Below are positions 25,401 to 32,709 of a stretch of DNA of 56,180 nt, piece by piece. Positions within the stretch are counted from its first letter, which is position 1, and the number at the start of each line of letters is the position of its first letter. The position numbers and the translations under genes are program-made. Location of the stretch: the IMG/VR virus record IMGVR_UViG_3300028595_000015, positions 1 to 56,180 of that record. One strand, 5' to 3'. Below the pieces are notes generated by a model, which was given only the letters and a program-made list of their open reading frames with translations, was not told the DNA's origin and did no database searches. This DNA is from a virus.

Positions 25401-26505
25401 TATGATAACAGACCCAAGGGTACCAGTGTCTCCAACGATTTCTTTAAGCTCTGTTGATACCACATCAATAACTGTTAAGGTTACTAATAAAGATCAAGAG
25501 GATGTTGCCATTTATGTAGAGGAAAACGATTCAACACCAAACGATATTAAGTATTCTGGAGTTGGTTATAATGTTTTGAAATACTGTACCGTAGGAGGCC
25601 TACAACCTAACACATATTATGATATTTATGCAAGGGTTTTATTGGATGGAGTTTACTCGCCTTCTGTTAAGTTAGATAACGTTAAAACAGACTATTCTGT
25701 ACCTAGTAACCCGACCATAACTTTTGTTTCAAAAACAGAGAACTCGATAACTGTAAATGTTAAGAATATTGATTCTAGGACCGTTGATGTTTATTGTGGT
25801 ACATCTTCTTCTCCTGGAGATAGTGGGGTTAATTTGAATGGCGGGGATGATGCAGACATAACTATATCAGGTTTAAGCGCCTACTCGTACTATACAATAT
25901 ATTCTAAGGTGAGATACTTGTCTAAGTACTCAGGGGTAGTCGATACAGGAGCAATTCAAACAGATCCGAGAACCCCGAATGAACCTACTATAACTTTTGA
26001 CTCTAAAACAACTACTACTATTACGGTTTTGGTTGATAATGAGGATTTAGAAGGTGTTTCTTTATATGTAGATACTTCAAGTAACCCAACGGTTTATAGG
26101 GGGACTATGATATCTATGGAGGATGATAAGTCTGTCATGCTATCTGGTTTATCTCCAAATACTAGTTATACTATATATGCTAGGGTAAAATTAAATGGTG
26201 TTTACTCATCTTCGGATTCAGTAAATGTTACTACACTTAAAGTCGATGCTGCCACGCCTACGATAGAGGATGTTAGTACGGTAACATATAAATATAAGGT
26301 AAAAAATAATGACTCTGAAACAGCCGAGATATTCGCAGAACACGGCGATACAACACCGGATGTATCGAGAGGTAATGTTGCATCAGGTAGTTATACTTCA
26401 GTCGTTGATACGGGTATACCGTCTAATTTAGGGACTTTAAATGTTTATGCGCAGGCTAAAGTTTCCGGTAAAAATGATAGTGATGTAGCTAGTATAGTAA
26501 TATAA
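22444..26505 (+). CDS. giant fibre/adhesin: Gly-rich domain plus about eleven FN3-like repeats
   Basis: 1353 residues. Residues about 40-280 are extremely glycine-rich (GGAGGGGG runs), similar in composition to polyglycine domains at the tips of some phage receptor-binding proteins. From about 335 to the end there are some eleven repeats of roughly 90 residues with the pattern P-x-x-PTI-x-Y-x-SKT, ITVxVxNxDxESVxxY, SGLxPxTxYxIYARVKLNG. This is a fibronectin-type-III or Ig-like beta-sandwich repeat. Such repeats on phages can bind surface glycans or mucin. Likely a long accessory adhesin fibre on the tail tip. Confidence 0.8.
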   Translation: MAVIIKNTNPQPKGQQLWDTPGVYTFTVPVGVTSLSGVLVGAGGGAGGSGNNVGGAGGGGGCLAWFRGLTVTPGETFEIKVGAGGAGGAAGGGDGSHGQWGYLKRNSTGVKMIVTRSGRGGVGDADQPGGVSLSATINTPDDFEAYDRYLGGQGGASDGGACGGAGGGAGGYSGNGGKGGTSNSNVGQTGGTGGAAGGGESDSYGAGGGGGTGVYGEGASGAATGNLDGSEGAGGYGGSGGEKGENGDNMGGKGGWPGGGGGAPEDDDLLPGGAGADGACRLIWGANRYFPDTNTSDVEESDDIFANLTPKSKDGTSYRDLAAVYRGETLIWPEVKKPVLAEGNTYIDGAFAIDVDNPNDFQCGVYYGLTTEKARTYKASVSALSEYGLDVTGLNNAWPYTIKVSLRKDNAWSTPALINVITYGDRIPSNLELIRYWFDETSITIRVKNKDVLPVYVYYEEDDSTPNDNAGLVQPGETVDCTMSGLVNGQTYDIYARARGESFWGSDYSADTLHVVVTTGTPTEEPTIVYSSKTHDSINVLITNEDSRSVTMYADENENPTTSVGTFSAGETKVVTIPGLSPETTYKIYAKAVYNSIESTVAETIDITTNTAPRIPTEPMVNYVSKGINWISVSVINKDIESITICADVDTDYPTTIKESGVGYNSVKTIVISGLDDYTLYDVAVRVKTSENAYSTTVYINDVRTLSRIPSSPTITYLSKTNNTIEVSVTNNDSESVTLYSDELATPVTNRGVLSSVPPGDTVVFDVENLEPSATYRIRARVKLNDVYSSTVETSEITTYRVPAIPEIISGSVTVTANTITLIVKNNDLETCYICVDHDDPTPGTSYGEVASGQTKSITILVPNSNTFYDVYACARLNGVHGLSDSVVNIKTLERVPEMPAFNGYTATSDSITLNVHNMDDETVELYCSLVSDAGDTTNLYLQPNGDASGGDYLNYTIDGLNPNTSYTVYIKVKLGTMFSPINSTNMITDPRVPVSPTISLSSVDTTSITVKVTNKDQEDVAIYVEENDSTPNDIKYSGVGYNVLKYCTVGGLQPNTYYDIYARVLLDGVYSPSVKLDNVKTDYSVPSNPTITFVSKTENSITVNVKNIDSRTVDVYCGTSSSPGDSGVNLNGGDDADITISGLSAYSYYTIYSKVRYLSKYSGVVDTGAIQTDPRTPNEPTITFDSKTTTTITVLVDNEDLEGVSLYVDTSSNPTVYRGTMISMEDDKSVMLSGLSPNTSYTIYARVKLNGVYSSSDSVNVTTLKVDAATPTIEDVSTVTYKYKVKNNDSETAEIFAEHGDTTPDVSRGNVASGSYTSVVDTGIPSNLGTLNVYAQAKVSGKNDSDVASIVI

Positions 26506-26520
26506 TAAGGGGGTTCTATT

Positions 26521-26751
26521 GTGGATAAACAGTACCTACTCGATTCTATAGAAGAGTGGAATGGGATCGGGATTATAGAGTTTGATGAGATATTGAACGG
26601 TGGAATTAGAAACCACAGACGCATGCTATGTGGTAAGAAAAAGACTATAGAATTTATAGAAAGATATTTTGATGATGATCTTTATGGTCATTTTGGCGAT
26701 AATGTCATGACAACAATTATTAAATATTACATCAAGGAGGATAATACGTAA
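26521..26751 (+). CDS. small protein of unknown function
   Basis: 76 residues starting at GTG behind AAGGGGG. It shows WNGIGIIEFDEILNGGIRNH and a C-terminal acidic helix. No signal peptide or membrane span. It sits between the adhesin and a membrane protein and overlaps the next gene by one base. Not recognised. Confidence 0.5.
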   Translation: MDKQYLLDSIEEWNGIGIIEFDEILNGGIRNHRRMLCGKKKTIEFIERYFDDDLYGHFGDNVMTTIIKYYIKEDNT

Positions 26752-27311
26752 TGTCAATTTGGCAAATTATAGGGTGGATTTTAGCAGCTATTGTATTCAG
26801 TGCAAGTGTATTGGATTCGATTATACGTTGGTATAGGGCTTATAGAGATGCTAAAAAATCAGCAAACAAAGCAGTAGATGATCATATAAAAGAGGTCATT
26901 AAAGAGGATAGAGAATTTAATTGTCCAGCAATTATTACTCGAGAGAGGGACCTTTTAGATAGGCGTGCTGAGACAGATTCAATTAAGGAATTTATAACTA
27001 GTGAGATTCGTCCGATAAAAGAATCTTTAACCGATATAAAAGATTGGAATAAGAAAATGCATCATTCTATAATGGACGACCTGCAGATAAAACTTAGGGC
27101 TATTTATAAAAGATTTGAGCGCAAAGGAACTTTATCCGAAGTAGACCAAACGAACTGGGATAAATATTACTCAGGATATAAGAATTTAGGCGGGAATAGC
27201 GATATAAAAAGAATGGATGAAATTATTCAAAAGACTAGACTCGAGATTAGTATTGGTAAAGCAAAAAATAAAAAAAGTAGTCAGGAGGACGACGATGAAT
27301 CAAATGATTAA
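26751..27311 (+). CDS. membrane-anchored coiled-coil protein of the lysis region
   Basis: 186 residues: one N-terminal membrane span (IIGWILAAIVFSASVLDSII, about 5-24) followed by a long charged helical domain. The topology resembles small phage lysis-associated or spanin-like membrane proteins of Gram-positive phages, but no family is certain. It overlaps the following holin candidate by 17 bp, suggesting co-translation. Confidence 0.55.
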   Translation: MSIWQIIGWILAAIVFSASVLDSIIRWYRAYRDAKKSANKAVDDHIKEVIKEDREFNCPAIITRERDLLDRRAETDSIKEFITSEIRPIKESLTDIKDWNKKMHHSIMDDLQIKLRAIYKRFERKGTLSEVDQTNWDKYYSGYKNLGGNSDIKRMDEIIQKTRLEISIGKAKNKKSSQEDDDESND

Positions 27312-27699
27312 AAGAATCACGGCAGCATTAGTGTTCTTAACAGGTTTTGTGTTTGCTCTTTTAGGTTTATTTGGAATTAATGTAACCGTGAACCAGACAG
27401 ACGTAAACAATGTTATATTTGGATTGGGTGTGATAGTGGGAGTCATTATCGAATTTGCTCCTATGATTTACGATTTAGTTAAGGACAAAAACTATAAAGA
27501 GTTACTGTCGATTGTTAGTGATGTAGTAAAGGCAGTTGAGGAATCTTCAGAAGGTCTTAGTGGACAAGAGAAGAAGGATAAAGCAATGAATGCAATTAGG
27601 ATTATTTGCGAGAAGCGTGATATTCCATTTGATGTCGAAAAAGTTTCTCATATGATCGAATCCATCATTGCAATTTATAATACAGTAGTTAAACAATAA
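27295..27699 (+). CDS. holin, LL-H-like candidate
   Basis: 134 residues from ATG 27295 (AGGAGGACGACG upstream), preferred over an in-frame start 78 bases upstream within the previous gene. Two adjacent hydrophobic spans (about 6-25 and 39-58: LVFLTGFVFALLGLFGI and FGLGVIVGVIIEFAPMIY) are followed by a soluble helical domain (NYKELLSIVSDVVKAVEE, IRIICEKRDIPFDVEKV). This is the layout of LL-H-type phage holins, which make membrane lesions that release or activate endolysin. No endolysin neighbour is present. Confidence 0.65.
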   Translation: MNQMIKRITAALVFLTGFVFALLGLFGINVTVNQTDVNNVIFGLGVIVGVIIEFAPMIYDLVKDKNYKELLSIVSDVVKAVEESSEGLSGQEKKDKAMNAIRIICEKRDIPFDVEKVSHMIESIIAIYNTVVKQ

Positions 27700-27714
27700 T
27701 AGGAGGAAAGAAAA

Positions 27715-27969
27715 ATGAAAAAACAAGCAGTAATTGAGTTTGAAGCATCAAAAGGTTCATCAGAACCAGTAAAAGCTGAAGTTGAAATGGAGTTAGTAGA
27801 AGTTCCTGACTACTCTGAATTAGCTAACGGCAATTATAAGTTGAGCGTTACTGATGGAGTTGCAACTTGGGTCGAGGTAATTGAATTACCTGATCATTCC
27901 GAATTAGCTAATGGCGACTATAAGTTGACTATGGTTGATGGTACTGCAACTTGGGAATTAATCGTTTAA
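27715..27969 (+). CDS. two-repeat small protein after the holin
   Basis: 84 residues. The last two thirds consist of two near-identical units, each about 25 residues: PDYSELANGNYKLSVTDG then ATWVEV, and PDHSELANGDYKLTMVDG then ATWEL. Such duplicated YKL-TxDG-ATW units occur in phage proteins near the lysis genes but without known function. Good ribosome site (AGGAGGAAAGAAAA). The gene ends the late block, immediately before an intrinsic terminator. Confidence 0.6.
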   Translation: MKKQAVIEFEASKGSSEPVKAEVEMELVEVPDYSELANGNYKLSVTDGVATWVEVIELPDHSELANGDYKLTMVDGTATWELIV

Positions 27970-27980
27970 TGTGATTTATT

Positions 27981-28026
27981 AAAAACCAATGACCTTTGTA
28001 TATTTTACATGGGTTCTTGGTTTTTT
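27981..28026 (+). terminator. intrinsic terminator closing the late block
   Basis: AAAAACCAA plus ACC pair with GGT plus TTGGTTTTT across a 2-base internal loop (27981-27994 with 28011-28025), followed by T run. It separates the structural/lysis genes from the small-gene region. Confidence 0.75.
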
Positions 28027-28029
28027 ATT

Positions 28030-28041
28030 GTTTACCTAAAC
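28030..28041. promoter_or_regulatory. GTTTACCTAAAC palindrome, copy 2
   Basis: The same 12-bp inverted repeat as at 8633, on the other strand, abutting the first promoter-like element of the small-gene region. Its position suggests an operator controlling that promoter. Confidence 0.5.
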
Positions 28042-28069
28042 ACGCATAATTAACATACCTCTTTATAGA
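28042..28069 (+). promoter_or_regulatory. early promoter-like element 1 (ACGCRT-N5-ACATA-N6-TATAG)
   Basis: ACGCAT, ACATA and TATAG are at the fixed spacing shared by thirteen sites. It is followed by the ribosome site of the gene at 28104. Confidence 0.6.
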
Positions 28070-28103
28070 AATAACTATATATAATATAAGGAGGATATTA
28101 GTA

Positions 28104-28385
28104 ATGGTTAATGTTTTAAAAGATAAAATTTATTTATGGGATTTCCATAAGAACGAGTTGATTAATATGAACTATCATAGTTTATATTGTTGTAATCGTT
28201 TGGGTTGGGAACCAGTACTTAAAGATTTTGCTGAAAGCATTAAAGTTAGTAATGACGATTTAGATTTTATTACGGTTGAACAAAAAGAAAGAGTAGATGA
28301 ATACTATAGAAATAGAGAAGATTATGATATGACATATATACAAGTGGTCGATTATATACAGGCTTTAGATAAGGGTATTTTATAA
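28104..28385 (+). CDS. small protein of unknown function
   Basis: 93 residues; soluble, mixed charged. No recognised domain: a central NMNYHSLYCCNRLGWEPV and acidic C-terminal helix. First gene of the right-hand region, under the element at 28042, and it ends in a terminator hairpin that includes its stop codon. Likely an individually transcribed early gene. Confidence 0.5.
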   Translation: MVNVLKDKIYLWDFHKNELINMNYHSLYCCNRLGWEPVLKDFAESIKVSNDDLDFITVEQKERVDEYYRNREDYDMTYIQVVDYIQALDKGIL

Positions 28386-28399
28386 TACTCTTTTTTTTA
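28371..28399 (+). terminator. stop-codon-overlapping terminator
   Basis: AAGGGTATT pairs with AATACTCTT (one G.T pair), followed by an eight-T run; the stop codon lies in the loop. The first of many such terminators in this region. Confidence 0.7.
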
Positions 28400-28404
28400 T
28401 TTTT

Positions 28405-28416
28405 GTTTAGGTAAAC
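28405..28416. promoter_or_regulatory. GTTTAGGTAAAC palindrome, copy 3
   Basis: A second palindrome directly abutting a promoter-like element (28417). As at 28030, its end is immediately followed by ACGC. Confidence 0.5.
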
Positions 28417-28444
28417 ACGCATAATATGCATAGCTCTTTATAGA
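28417..28444 (+). promoter_or_regulatory. early promoter-like element 2
   Basis: ACGCAT, GCATA (variant of ACATA) and TATAG in register, upstream of the gene at 28466. Confidence 0.6.
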
Positions 28445-28465
28445 AAATAAAAGGAGGAATTTTTA

Positions 28466-28660
28466 ATGAAATTGTTTTGGAAAATTGCTGGGGTTAGTAT
28501 CCTTGCTAGTATTCTTACGAATACAGCGGTGAACACTGCTAGTAGAATCAGAAGAAGTAAAATTGAAGATGATGACTATGAGGAAAAATTAAAAGAAAAG
28601 AGAGAAATGAAACGTCAACAAAAATTAGATAAGAAAAAATCTAAAAAAGTTGAGGAATAA
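28466..28660 (+). CDS. small single-span membrane protein
   Basis: 64 residues: an N-terminal hydrophobic span (about 3-22, FWKIAGVSILASILTNTAV) followed by a highly charged, lysine-rich cytoplasmic-looking tail. No family known to me. It is one of a set of short membrane proteins here, each with a promoter-like element in front and a hairpin behind. Confidence 0.55.
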   Translation: MKLFWKIAGVSILASILTNTAVNTASRIRRSKIEDDDYEEKLKEKREMKRQQKLDKKKSKKVEE

Positions 28661-28678
28661 ACATTTCCTCTTTCTTTA
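28652..28678 (+). terminator. terminator hairpin
   Basis: GAGGAA pairs with TTCCTC around the stop codon, followed by TTTCTTTA. Short stem but same arrangement as its neighbours. Confidence 0.55.
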
Positions 28679-28708
28679 TATTAAAAAAAAGAAGGAGAAC
28701 TTAGAAAA

Positions 28709-28981
28709 ATGAAAGAAAAAAACAAAACAGAAGGAATTATAAACTTTAGAAAACAAAGAAGAAAATTCAGAGTAACATTCCTTGCCGAAGTATATTATGA
28801 GGATGGGAGTGAATCTTTAGTACCTATGAATCGTAATTGTATTATTGATGGTGTAAATAGAGGAGAGACAGAAACATTTGAACAATTGAGTAAGAAGCTG
28901 GAAGACCGTCTAGATGAGCTTTTACCAAATAATACATGTGTTAATTATATTCAGGACGCGGAATATGTTGGTGTTGCGTAA
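28709..28981 (+). CDS. small protein of unknown function
   Basis: 90 residues, soluble. It contains YYEDGSESLVPMNRNC and a possible cysteine pair. Behind an AAGGAGAACTTAGAAAA start site that recurs in front of many genes here. It overlaps the next gene by one base, so these two are likely translated together. Confidence 0.5.
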   Translation: MKEKNKTEGIINFRKQRRKFRVTFLAEVYYEDGSESLVPMNRNCIIDGVNRGETETFEQLSKKLEDRLDELLPNNTCVNYIQDAEYVGVA

Positions 28982-29451
28982 TGTTTAAGAAAAATTTAAA
29001 ATACAGAACGTTTAGCGTATATTCGGCAGTTGTTGGGGAAGAAATTGTAATAAAAAATGATATTTGGAAGGTTTTAGCAATAACTGGTGAGGAGATTATA
29101 AGCCATGGTTATGGAGGAACAATTAAAAAAGTGGTATATTGTGAGCATCAGTGTACTATATTAGAAAGAATGAGAGAAGAAATTAAAGACCTACAAGATA
29201 AAGTCCTTTTTATTGAAAAGGATATACCTAATCGTCCAGGGGTTCTTGAAAAACCTCCTTTAAGTATTTCGCCATTGTCTGAAGATGATGGAAAAGAACC
29301 CCGACGATTAAAAGCAAACTGTGGAGTTTGTGGAGCTATGTTATATGAGGCAGATAGTATTTATACATTCAAAGAGGTTTTTGACGTAGAAAGACCGTAT
29401 TGTTTTCACTGTGGTAACAGGATTCAGTTTAGAAATAGGATTGTAAAATAG
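28981..29451 (+). CDS. zinc-ribbon-like protein
   Basis: 156 residues. The C-terminal part has CGVCG (about 118-122) and CFHCG (about 141-145), two CxxC pairs about 20 residues apart, typical of a zinc ribbon. The N-terminal part is unrecognised, with a helical middle. Zinc ribbons usually bind DNA, RNA or proteins; nothing more specific can be said. Confidence 0.6.
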   Translation: MFKKNLKYRTFSVYSAVVGEEIVIKNDIWKVLAITGEEIISHGYGGTIKKVVYCEHQCTILERMREEIKDLQDKVLFIEKDIPNRPGVLEKPPLSISPLSEDDGKEPRRLKANCGVCGAMLYEADSIYTFKEVFDVERPYCFHCGNRIQFRNRIVK

Positions 29452-29479
29452 TCGCATTAATTGCATACTCCTATATAGG
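29452..29479 (+). promoter_or_regulatory. early promoter-like element 3
   Basis: TCGCAT, GCATA and TATAG in register. Here TATAG runs directly into GGAGGAG, so an ordinary -10 box at this place would put the transcript start beyond the Shine-Dalgarno sequence. Confidence 0.55.
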
Positions 29480-29489
29480 AGGAGATATT

Positions 29490-29732
29490 ATGAAAATATT
29501 ATTTGGTTGGACTACCATATTTAGATGGAACCCTGTAACCAGAATTAAAAGATCAACAAAAGTAATAGACGCCATATATGAAGTATTAGTTATTGATGTT
29601 TTATTAGGTGCTATAACTGGATTAGCTAGAGCTTTTAGATGGTTATTCTGGGTAATGTGGACAATATTGGGAGTCGATTGGAAAAAAGTTTATTATAATA
29701 TTAAAGAAAAATTAGAGGCAGTTTTTACGTAG
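29490..29732 (+). CDS. small membrane protein
   Basis: 80 residues with a hydrophobic stretch in the middle to C-terminal half (AIYEVLVIDVLLGAITGLA, FRWLFWVMWTIL). Aromatic-rich. No family recognised. Ends at a terminator hairpin. Confidence 0.55.
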   Translation: MKILFGWTTIFRWNPVTRIKRSTKVIDAIYEVLVIDVLLGAITGLARAFRWLFWVMWTILGVDWKKVYYNIKEKLEAVFT

Positions 29733-29745
29733 CCTCTTCTTTTTC
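29714..29745 (+). terminator. terminator hairpin spanning the stop codon
   Basis: AGAGGC pairs with GCCTCT around a loop containing the stop; TTCTTTTT follows. Confidence 0.7.
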
Positions 29746-29779
29746 GAAGTTTAGGCAAAAAAATAGGAGGGATACGAAG

Positions 29780-30145
29780 ATGTCACAGAAACTTTATACA
29801 GTTGTATGTGTTTTTTATAACACAGATGGTATAGTTGAAAAAGATTTATATGAAGTTTTAAAAGATCTTCGTATAAATGACATTAGTGATTATATGAAAG
29901 TCGTATATGATCACGTTTATTCTGGTCAGGCTGTTCAGTACAAGATTAAATTAGTATATCGTGATATTTTAATAAATGAAGAAACTTCTAAATTCTATTC
30001 TAAAATAGAACCTTATTTTTTAGGGTATACCGCATATTTAGATTTAAAAGAAGTGGATAGAATGAATCGGATGACTATAGAAGCTAGATTAACAATGTCT
30101 GATTTTGATTTTAATTATATTTTTGGAGGTAAAAATGAGAAATAA
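29780..30145 (+). CDS. protein of unknown function
   Basis: 121 residues, soluble, mixed alpha/beta by appearance (KLYTVVCVFYNTDGIVEKDL). No recognised motif. The site ATAGGAGGG precedes ATG. The 3' end overlaps the following gene by 11 bp. Confidence 0.5.
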   Translation: MSQKLYTVVCVFYNTDGIVEKDLYEVLKDLRINDISDYMKVVYDHVYSGQAVQYKIKLVYRDILINEETSKFYSKIEPYFLGYTAYLDLKEVDRMNRMTIEARLTMSDFDFNYIFGGKNEK

Positions 30146-30371
30146 AAAAGTATTAATAGCTGGTGCAGTAGTTAGTTTAATAACAAGTTCTTTTATTGTT
30201 GGTTTTAGGGTTGGATTAAAAAGTTCTGAAAAAAATACGAAGTACGCAGGCGTTCTTAGCATAGCCCCCGATGAAAATGGCGATGATCTGTTATATGTAT
30301 CTTTAGATGAACATCCCAAAAATTTATACGGTCTATCGAACGTTGTATTTAAGGTTAATAAATTAGCATAA
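30135..30371 (+). CDS. small membrane protein
   Basis: 78 residues when started at ATG 30135 (GGAGG six bases upstream), inside the end of the previous gene. An N-terminal membrane span (LIAGAVVSLITSSFIVGF) and a soluble C-terminal domain with YAGVLSIAPDENGDDLLYV, a recurring small-protein pattern of Bacillota phages. Unknown function. Confidence 0.55.
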   Translation: MRNKKVLIAGAVVSLITSSFIVGFRVGLKSSEKNTKYAGVLSIAPDENGDDLLYVSLDEHPKNLYGLSNVVFKVNKLA

Positions 30372-30391
30372 TTTACATACTGTATAATAGG
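30364..30391 (+). promoter_or_regulatory. early promoter-like element 4 (variant)
   Basis: TAGCAT and ACATA in register, but TATAAT at a three-base-shifted position. Weaker member of the family, before the gene at 30421. Confidence 0.4.
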
Positions 30392-30420
30392 AAAAATACT
30401 TAAAAATAGGAGGAAAGAAA

Positions 30421-30987
30421 GTGAAAAAAGACATTAAGGATAATCTTAATAATTTAGTATTAGACGTTTCTAAAGATTATGGGACGGCTACACCAAATGA
30501 GAAAAATGATTTATTTAATCGAATTATTAAAGGTGTTAGTACTGTAAAAGAAGTTGAAGGTCAATCTGTTGAGAATTCAGTTAAACGTAAACAAGTTAAA
30601 CTAGAAGAAAGCAAACAAGAGTTAGAGCGAGATAAGTTAGAATTAGAGCGTAGTAAAGTGAATAATGATATTCGAAAAATAGGGCTTGAAGAGAGCAAAA
30701 TTAATTTTGAGATGAAAAGATTTGAAGCTACTATGAATAATGAAACTTTAAAACTAGAACTAGAGAATGCGAAATTCGGTTTTGAAAAACTAAAATACGA
30801 ACATGAATTATCGAAAGAGAAATCTGACAGACGTTACAATACTATCATAAAATGTATTGAGATTGGATTACCATTATTCGTATATGGAGGCCTGTCTATA
30901 CTATCGTTAAAAGCGATCTATAAAGATGATGAGAGAATTCCTAGTGATACTTGGAACTTCATTAAAGGTGTTTTGAGAAAAAAATAA
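30421..30987 (+). CDS. coiled-coil protein with C-terminal membrane segment
   Basis: 188 residues from a GTG start behind AGGAGGAAAGAAA. Long charged helices (KLEESKQELERDKLELERSK, KLELENAKFGFEKLKYEHE) form a clear coiled coil of about 90 residues. A hydrophobic segment near the C-terminus (IEIGLPLFVYGGLSILSL, about 141-158) could be a membrane span. Function unknown; anchored scaffolding role possible. Confidence 0.55.
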   Translation: MKKDIKDNLNNLVLDVSKDYGTATPNEKNDLFNRIIKGVSTVKEVEGQSVENSVKRKQVKLEESKQELERDKLELERSKVNNDIRKIGLEESKINFEMKRFEATMNNETLKLELENAKFGFEKLKYEHELSKEKSDRRYNTIIKCIEIGLPLFVYGGLSILSLKAIYKDDERIPSDTWNFIKGVLRKK

Positions 30988-31012
30988 GGGTTACACATAC
31001 CCTTATTATTTA
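30983..31012 (+). terminator. hairpin at the stop codon
   Basis: AATAAGGGT pairs perfectly with ACCCTTATT, the stop codon lying in the stem. The following T-run is broken, so termination may be weak. Confidence 0.5.
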
Positions 31013-31034
31013 TATTTAGAAGGAGGAACTTAGG

Positions 31035-31286
31035 TTGTTATTTAAAAAAACATTGGAAAAAGTACACTCAGTAGTAAGTGAGGGTAGTGATAAATTAGAA
31101 AGTTTAGTTTCTAAAGCAGAAGGTTTCGTAGAACAAACAGAAGCTTTAGTTAAAGTAAGCGACAATACAATTAAGATATTAGCTGGTTTTGTTATCGCTT
31201 CAATGGCTATGCAGACATTGGTGTCATACACACAACTACGAGTTAATATTAAGATGTTAAATATTTTAAAGGAGTATAAAAGATAA
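31035..31286 (+). CDS. small membrane-associated helical protein
   Basis: 83 residues from TTG 31035, behind AGAAGGAGGAACTTAGG. Amphipathic helices (LEKVHSVVSEGSDKLESLV) and a hydrophobic segment (IKILAGFVIASMAMQTLV). No family recognised. It overlaps the next gene by one base. Confidence 0.5.
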   Translation: MLFKKTLEKVHSVVSEGSDKLESLVSKAEGFVEQTEALVKVSDNTIKILAGFVIASMAMQTLVSYTQLRVNIKMLNILKEYKR

Positions 31287-31528
31287 TGAGACATAGGATT
31301 AATAATAATCAGAACGAACTATCTATTCGTAATCGTAGTATATATGAGGAACGGGTAGGTGGGGCAATGGTTATAGAGTTGTCCGACAAGTATGGACTAT
31401 CTATACCTAGGATACACAGAATTTGTCAACAAGAAGAGCTTAAAGAGCTTAGAGAAACAAATATTAGATTGGAAAATCGTGTAAATTCTTGTGAGAATAT
31501 ACTGCAACATAAAAGGAAAGAAAAGTAA
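31286..31528 (+). CDS. small helix-turn-helix protein
   Basis: 80 residues. The segment IYEERVGGAMVIELSDKYGL then SIPRIHRIC has the spacing of a helix-turn-helix like that of sigma-region-4/Mor-type regulators, with a short coiled-coil tail. A DNA-binding regulator of phage genes is plausible, and it is a candidate ligand for the repeated palindromes, but this is inference. Confidence 0.6.
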   Translation: MRHRINNNQNELSIRNRSIYEERVGGAMVIELSDKYGLSIPRIHRICQQEELKELRETNIRLENRVNSCENILQHKRKEK

Positions 31529-31555
31529 CGCGTTTTTTACATATAATTATATAGA
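31528..31555 (+). promoter_or_regulatory. early promoter-like element 5
   Basis: ACGCGT, ACATA and TATAG in perfect register; upstream of the gene at 31586. Confidence 0.6.
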
Positions 31556-31585
31556 ATCATAAAACTATAAGGAGGATTTAAAGTT

Positions 31586-31951
31586 ATGAAAAAAGAAATT
31601 GTTAAAGGTTTATTAAAGAAAGCTGATGGTGTAATAGTAGCAACCTTAACCGGTTTAGCAACCGGCGGAGGATTGTATATTGCGTTAGTAGGCTTAGATA
31701 AAAGAGGACCTAGGGCTATTTCTAGAGCTGCAAATTTGGCTGTATATCATGGTTTAAAAGAAGGAGACATTCAGGAAGTCTTACTATTTGATTATGGCAT
31801 TCCATTTATCGAAGGTAAAACAGCTACTTGCGTTGCAATGTATAAAGTTAAAAAGATTAAAGATAACGGGAAATACAAAATGCAATATGTAGCCGAAAGA
31901 ACTTTTACAAAAGATGAAGTAGAAGATGCTGTAATGGTTGGATTTTTGTAA
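31586..31951 (+). CDS. small membrane protein
   Basis: 121 residues; a hydrophobic N-terminal segment (GVIVATLTGLATGGGLYIALV) followed by a soluble domain with YKVKKIKDNGKYKMQYVAE. Unknown function. Ends at a terminator hairpin. Confidence 0.5.
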   Translation: MKKEIVKGLLKKADGVIVATLTGLATGGGLYIALVGLDKRGPRAISRAANLAVYHGLKEGDIQEVLLFDYGIPFIEGKTATCVAMYKVKKIKDNGKYKMQYVAERTFTKDEVEDAVMVGFL

Positions 31952-31980
31952 GGAAGAGCGTTTGCTCTCCTTTTTATTTT
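31951..31980 (+). terminator. terminator hairpin
   Basis: AAGG-AGAGC pairs with GCTCTCCTT (one bulged base), followed by TTTTTATTTTT. Confidence 0.6.
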
Positions 31981-31995
31981 TATAGGTATATTCTT

Positions 31996-32355
31996 ATGGG
32001 AAAAAAGAGTAAGTATATAGTTCATAGTTTATCTCCTAGATGGTCATTTTTAGATGGATATTCTTGTAACTCTTTAGATGAAGGGCATTTTATAAGACAT
32101 TTAGGTTATCGATTTAAAAATTATTGTGCTATGCATGAAATAAATGTAGCCAAAGATAACTTGGAAATAGCTATAGAGAAATGCAAAAAGAAAACAAGTA
32201 ATGTTAAATCAAGACCAATGAAAAAGTATTACTTGGTCGATGAATATTGGGGAGATTATGGATATATTATAGTTGTTAGGTATGGCGATACTGAATTGAA
32301 AAAGCAGTTTGTCTCTGATTCAGAAGCATTACAGTGGATGTCGGAAAATTGCTAA
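31996..32355 (+). CDS. protein of unknown function
   Basis: 119 residues, soluble. Aromatic C-terminal half (YYLVDEYWGDYGYIIVVRYGD) resembles small beta domains but is unassigned. Weak ribosome site. No more can be said. Confidence 0.45.
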   Translation: MGKKSKYIVHSLSPRWSFLDGYSCNSLDEGHFIRHLGYRFKNYCAMHEINVAKDNLEIAIEKCKKKTSNVKSRPMKKYYLVDEYWGDYGYIIVVRYGDTELKKQFVSDSEALQWMSENC

Positions 32356-32358
32356 GCT

Positions 32359-32386
32359 ACGCAAATTATACATGCCCCTTTATAGA
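32359..32386 (+). promoter_or_regulatory. early promoter-like element 6
   Basis: ACGCAA, ACATG and TATAG in register, upstream of 32418. Confidence 0.55.
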
Positions 32387-32417
32387 AAGTATTAAAAATA
32401 AAAGGAGGATTTTTAGA

Positions 32418-32627
32418 ATGAATTCATTAACAAAAATTACATTAGTAACTGGGATTGCTAGTTTAGCAGTGTCAATTGGTTTTGGTATTATGGATGTACG
32501 TGATGCACGAAAGGGTAAGAAACGTATGCACAAGGAAGACATTAGTCAATTGGCTGCTGAGATTGCTTTATTCCAGACTGTAATTAACAGTTCGAATTCT
32601 GTAGAAGAAAAAGAACCTAAGAAATGA
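32418..32627 (+). CDS. small single-span membrane protein
   Basis: 69 residues from ATG 32418 (AAAGGAGGATTTTTAGA upstream); an in-frame ATG 84 bases earlier lies inside the previous gene. N-terminal span (TLVTGIASLAVSIGFGIMD type) and a basic tail. Typical of the monocistronic membrane-protein set. Confidence 0.55.
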   Translation: MNSLTKITLVTGIASLAVSIGFGIMDVRDARKGKKRMHKEDISQLAAEIALFQTVINSSNSVEEKEPKK

Positions 32628-32638
32628 TATTTTTAATT

Positions 32639-32676
32639 AAGTATTAGTGTTATAAACAAACACTGATACTTTTTAT
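32639..32676 (+). terminator. terminator hairpin
   Basis: AAGTATTAGTGTT pairs with AACACTGATACTT (one G.T), then TTTTATT. Confidence 0.75.
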
Positions 32677-32709
32677 TAATAAAAAAAATAAATTAGAAGG
32701 AGACTTAGA

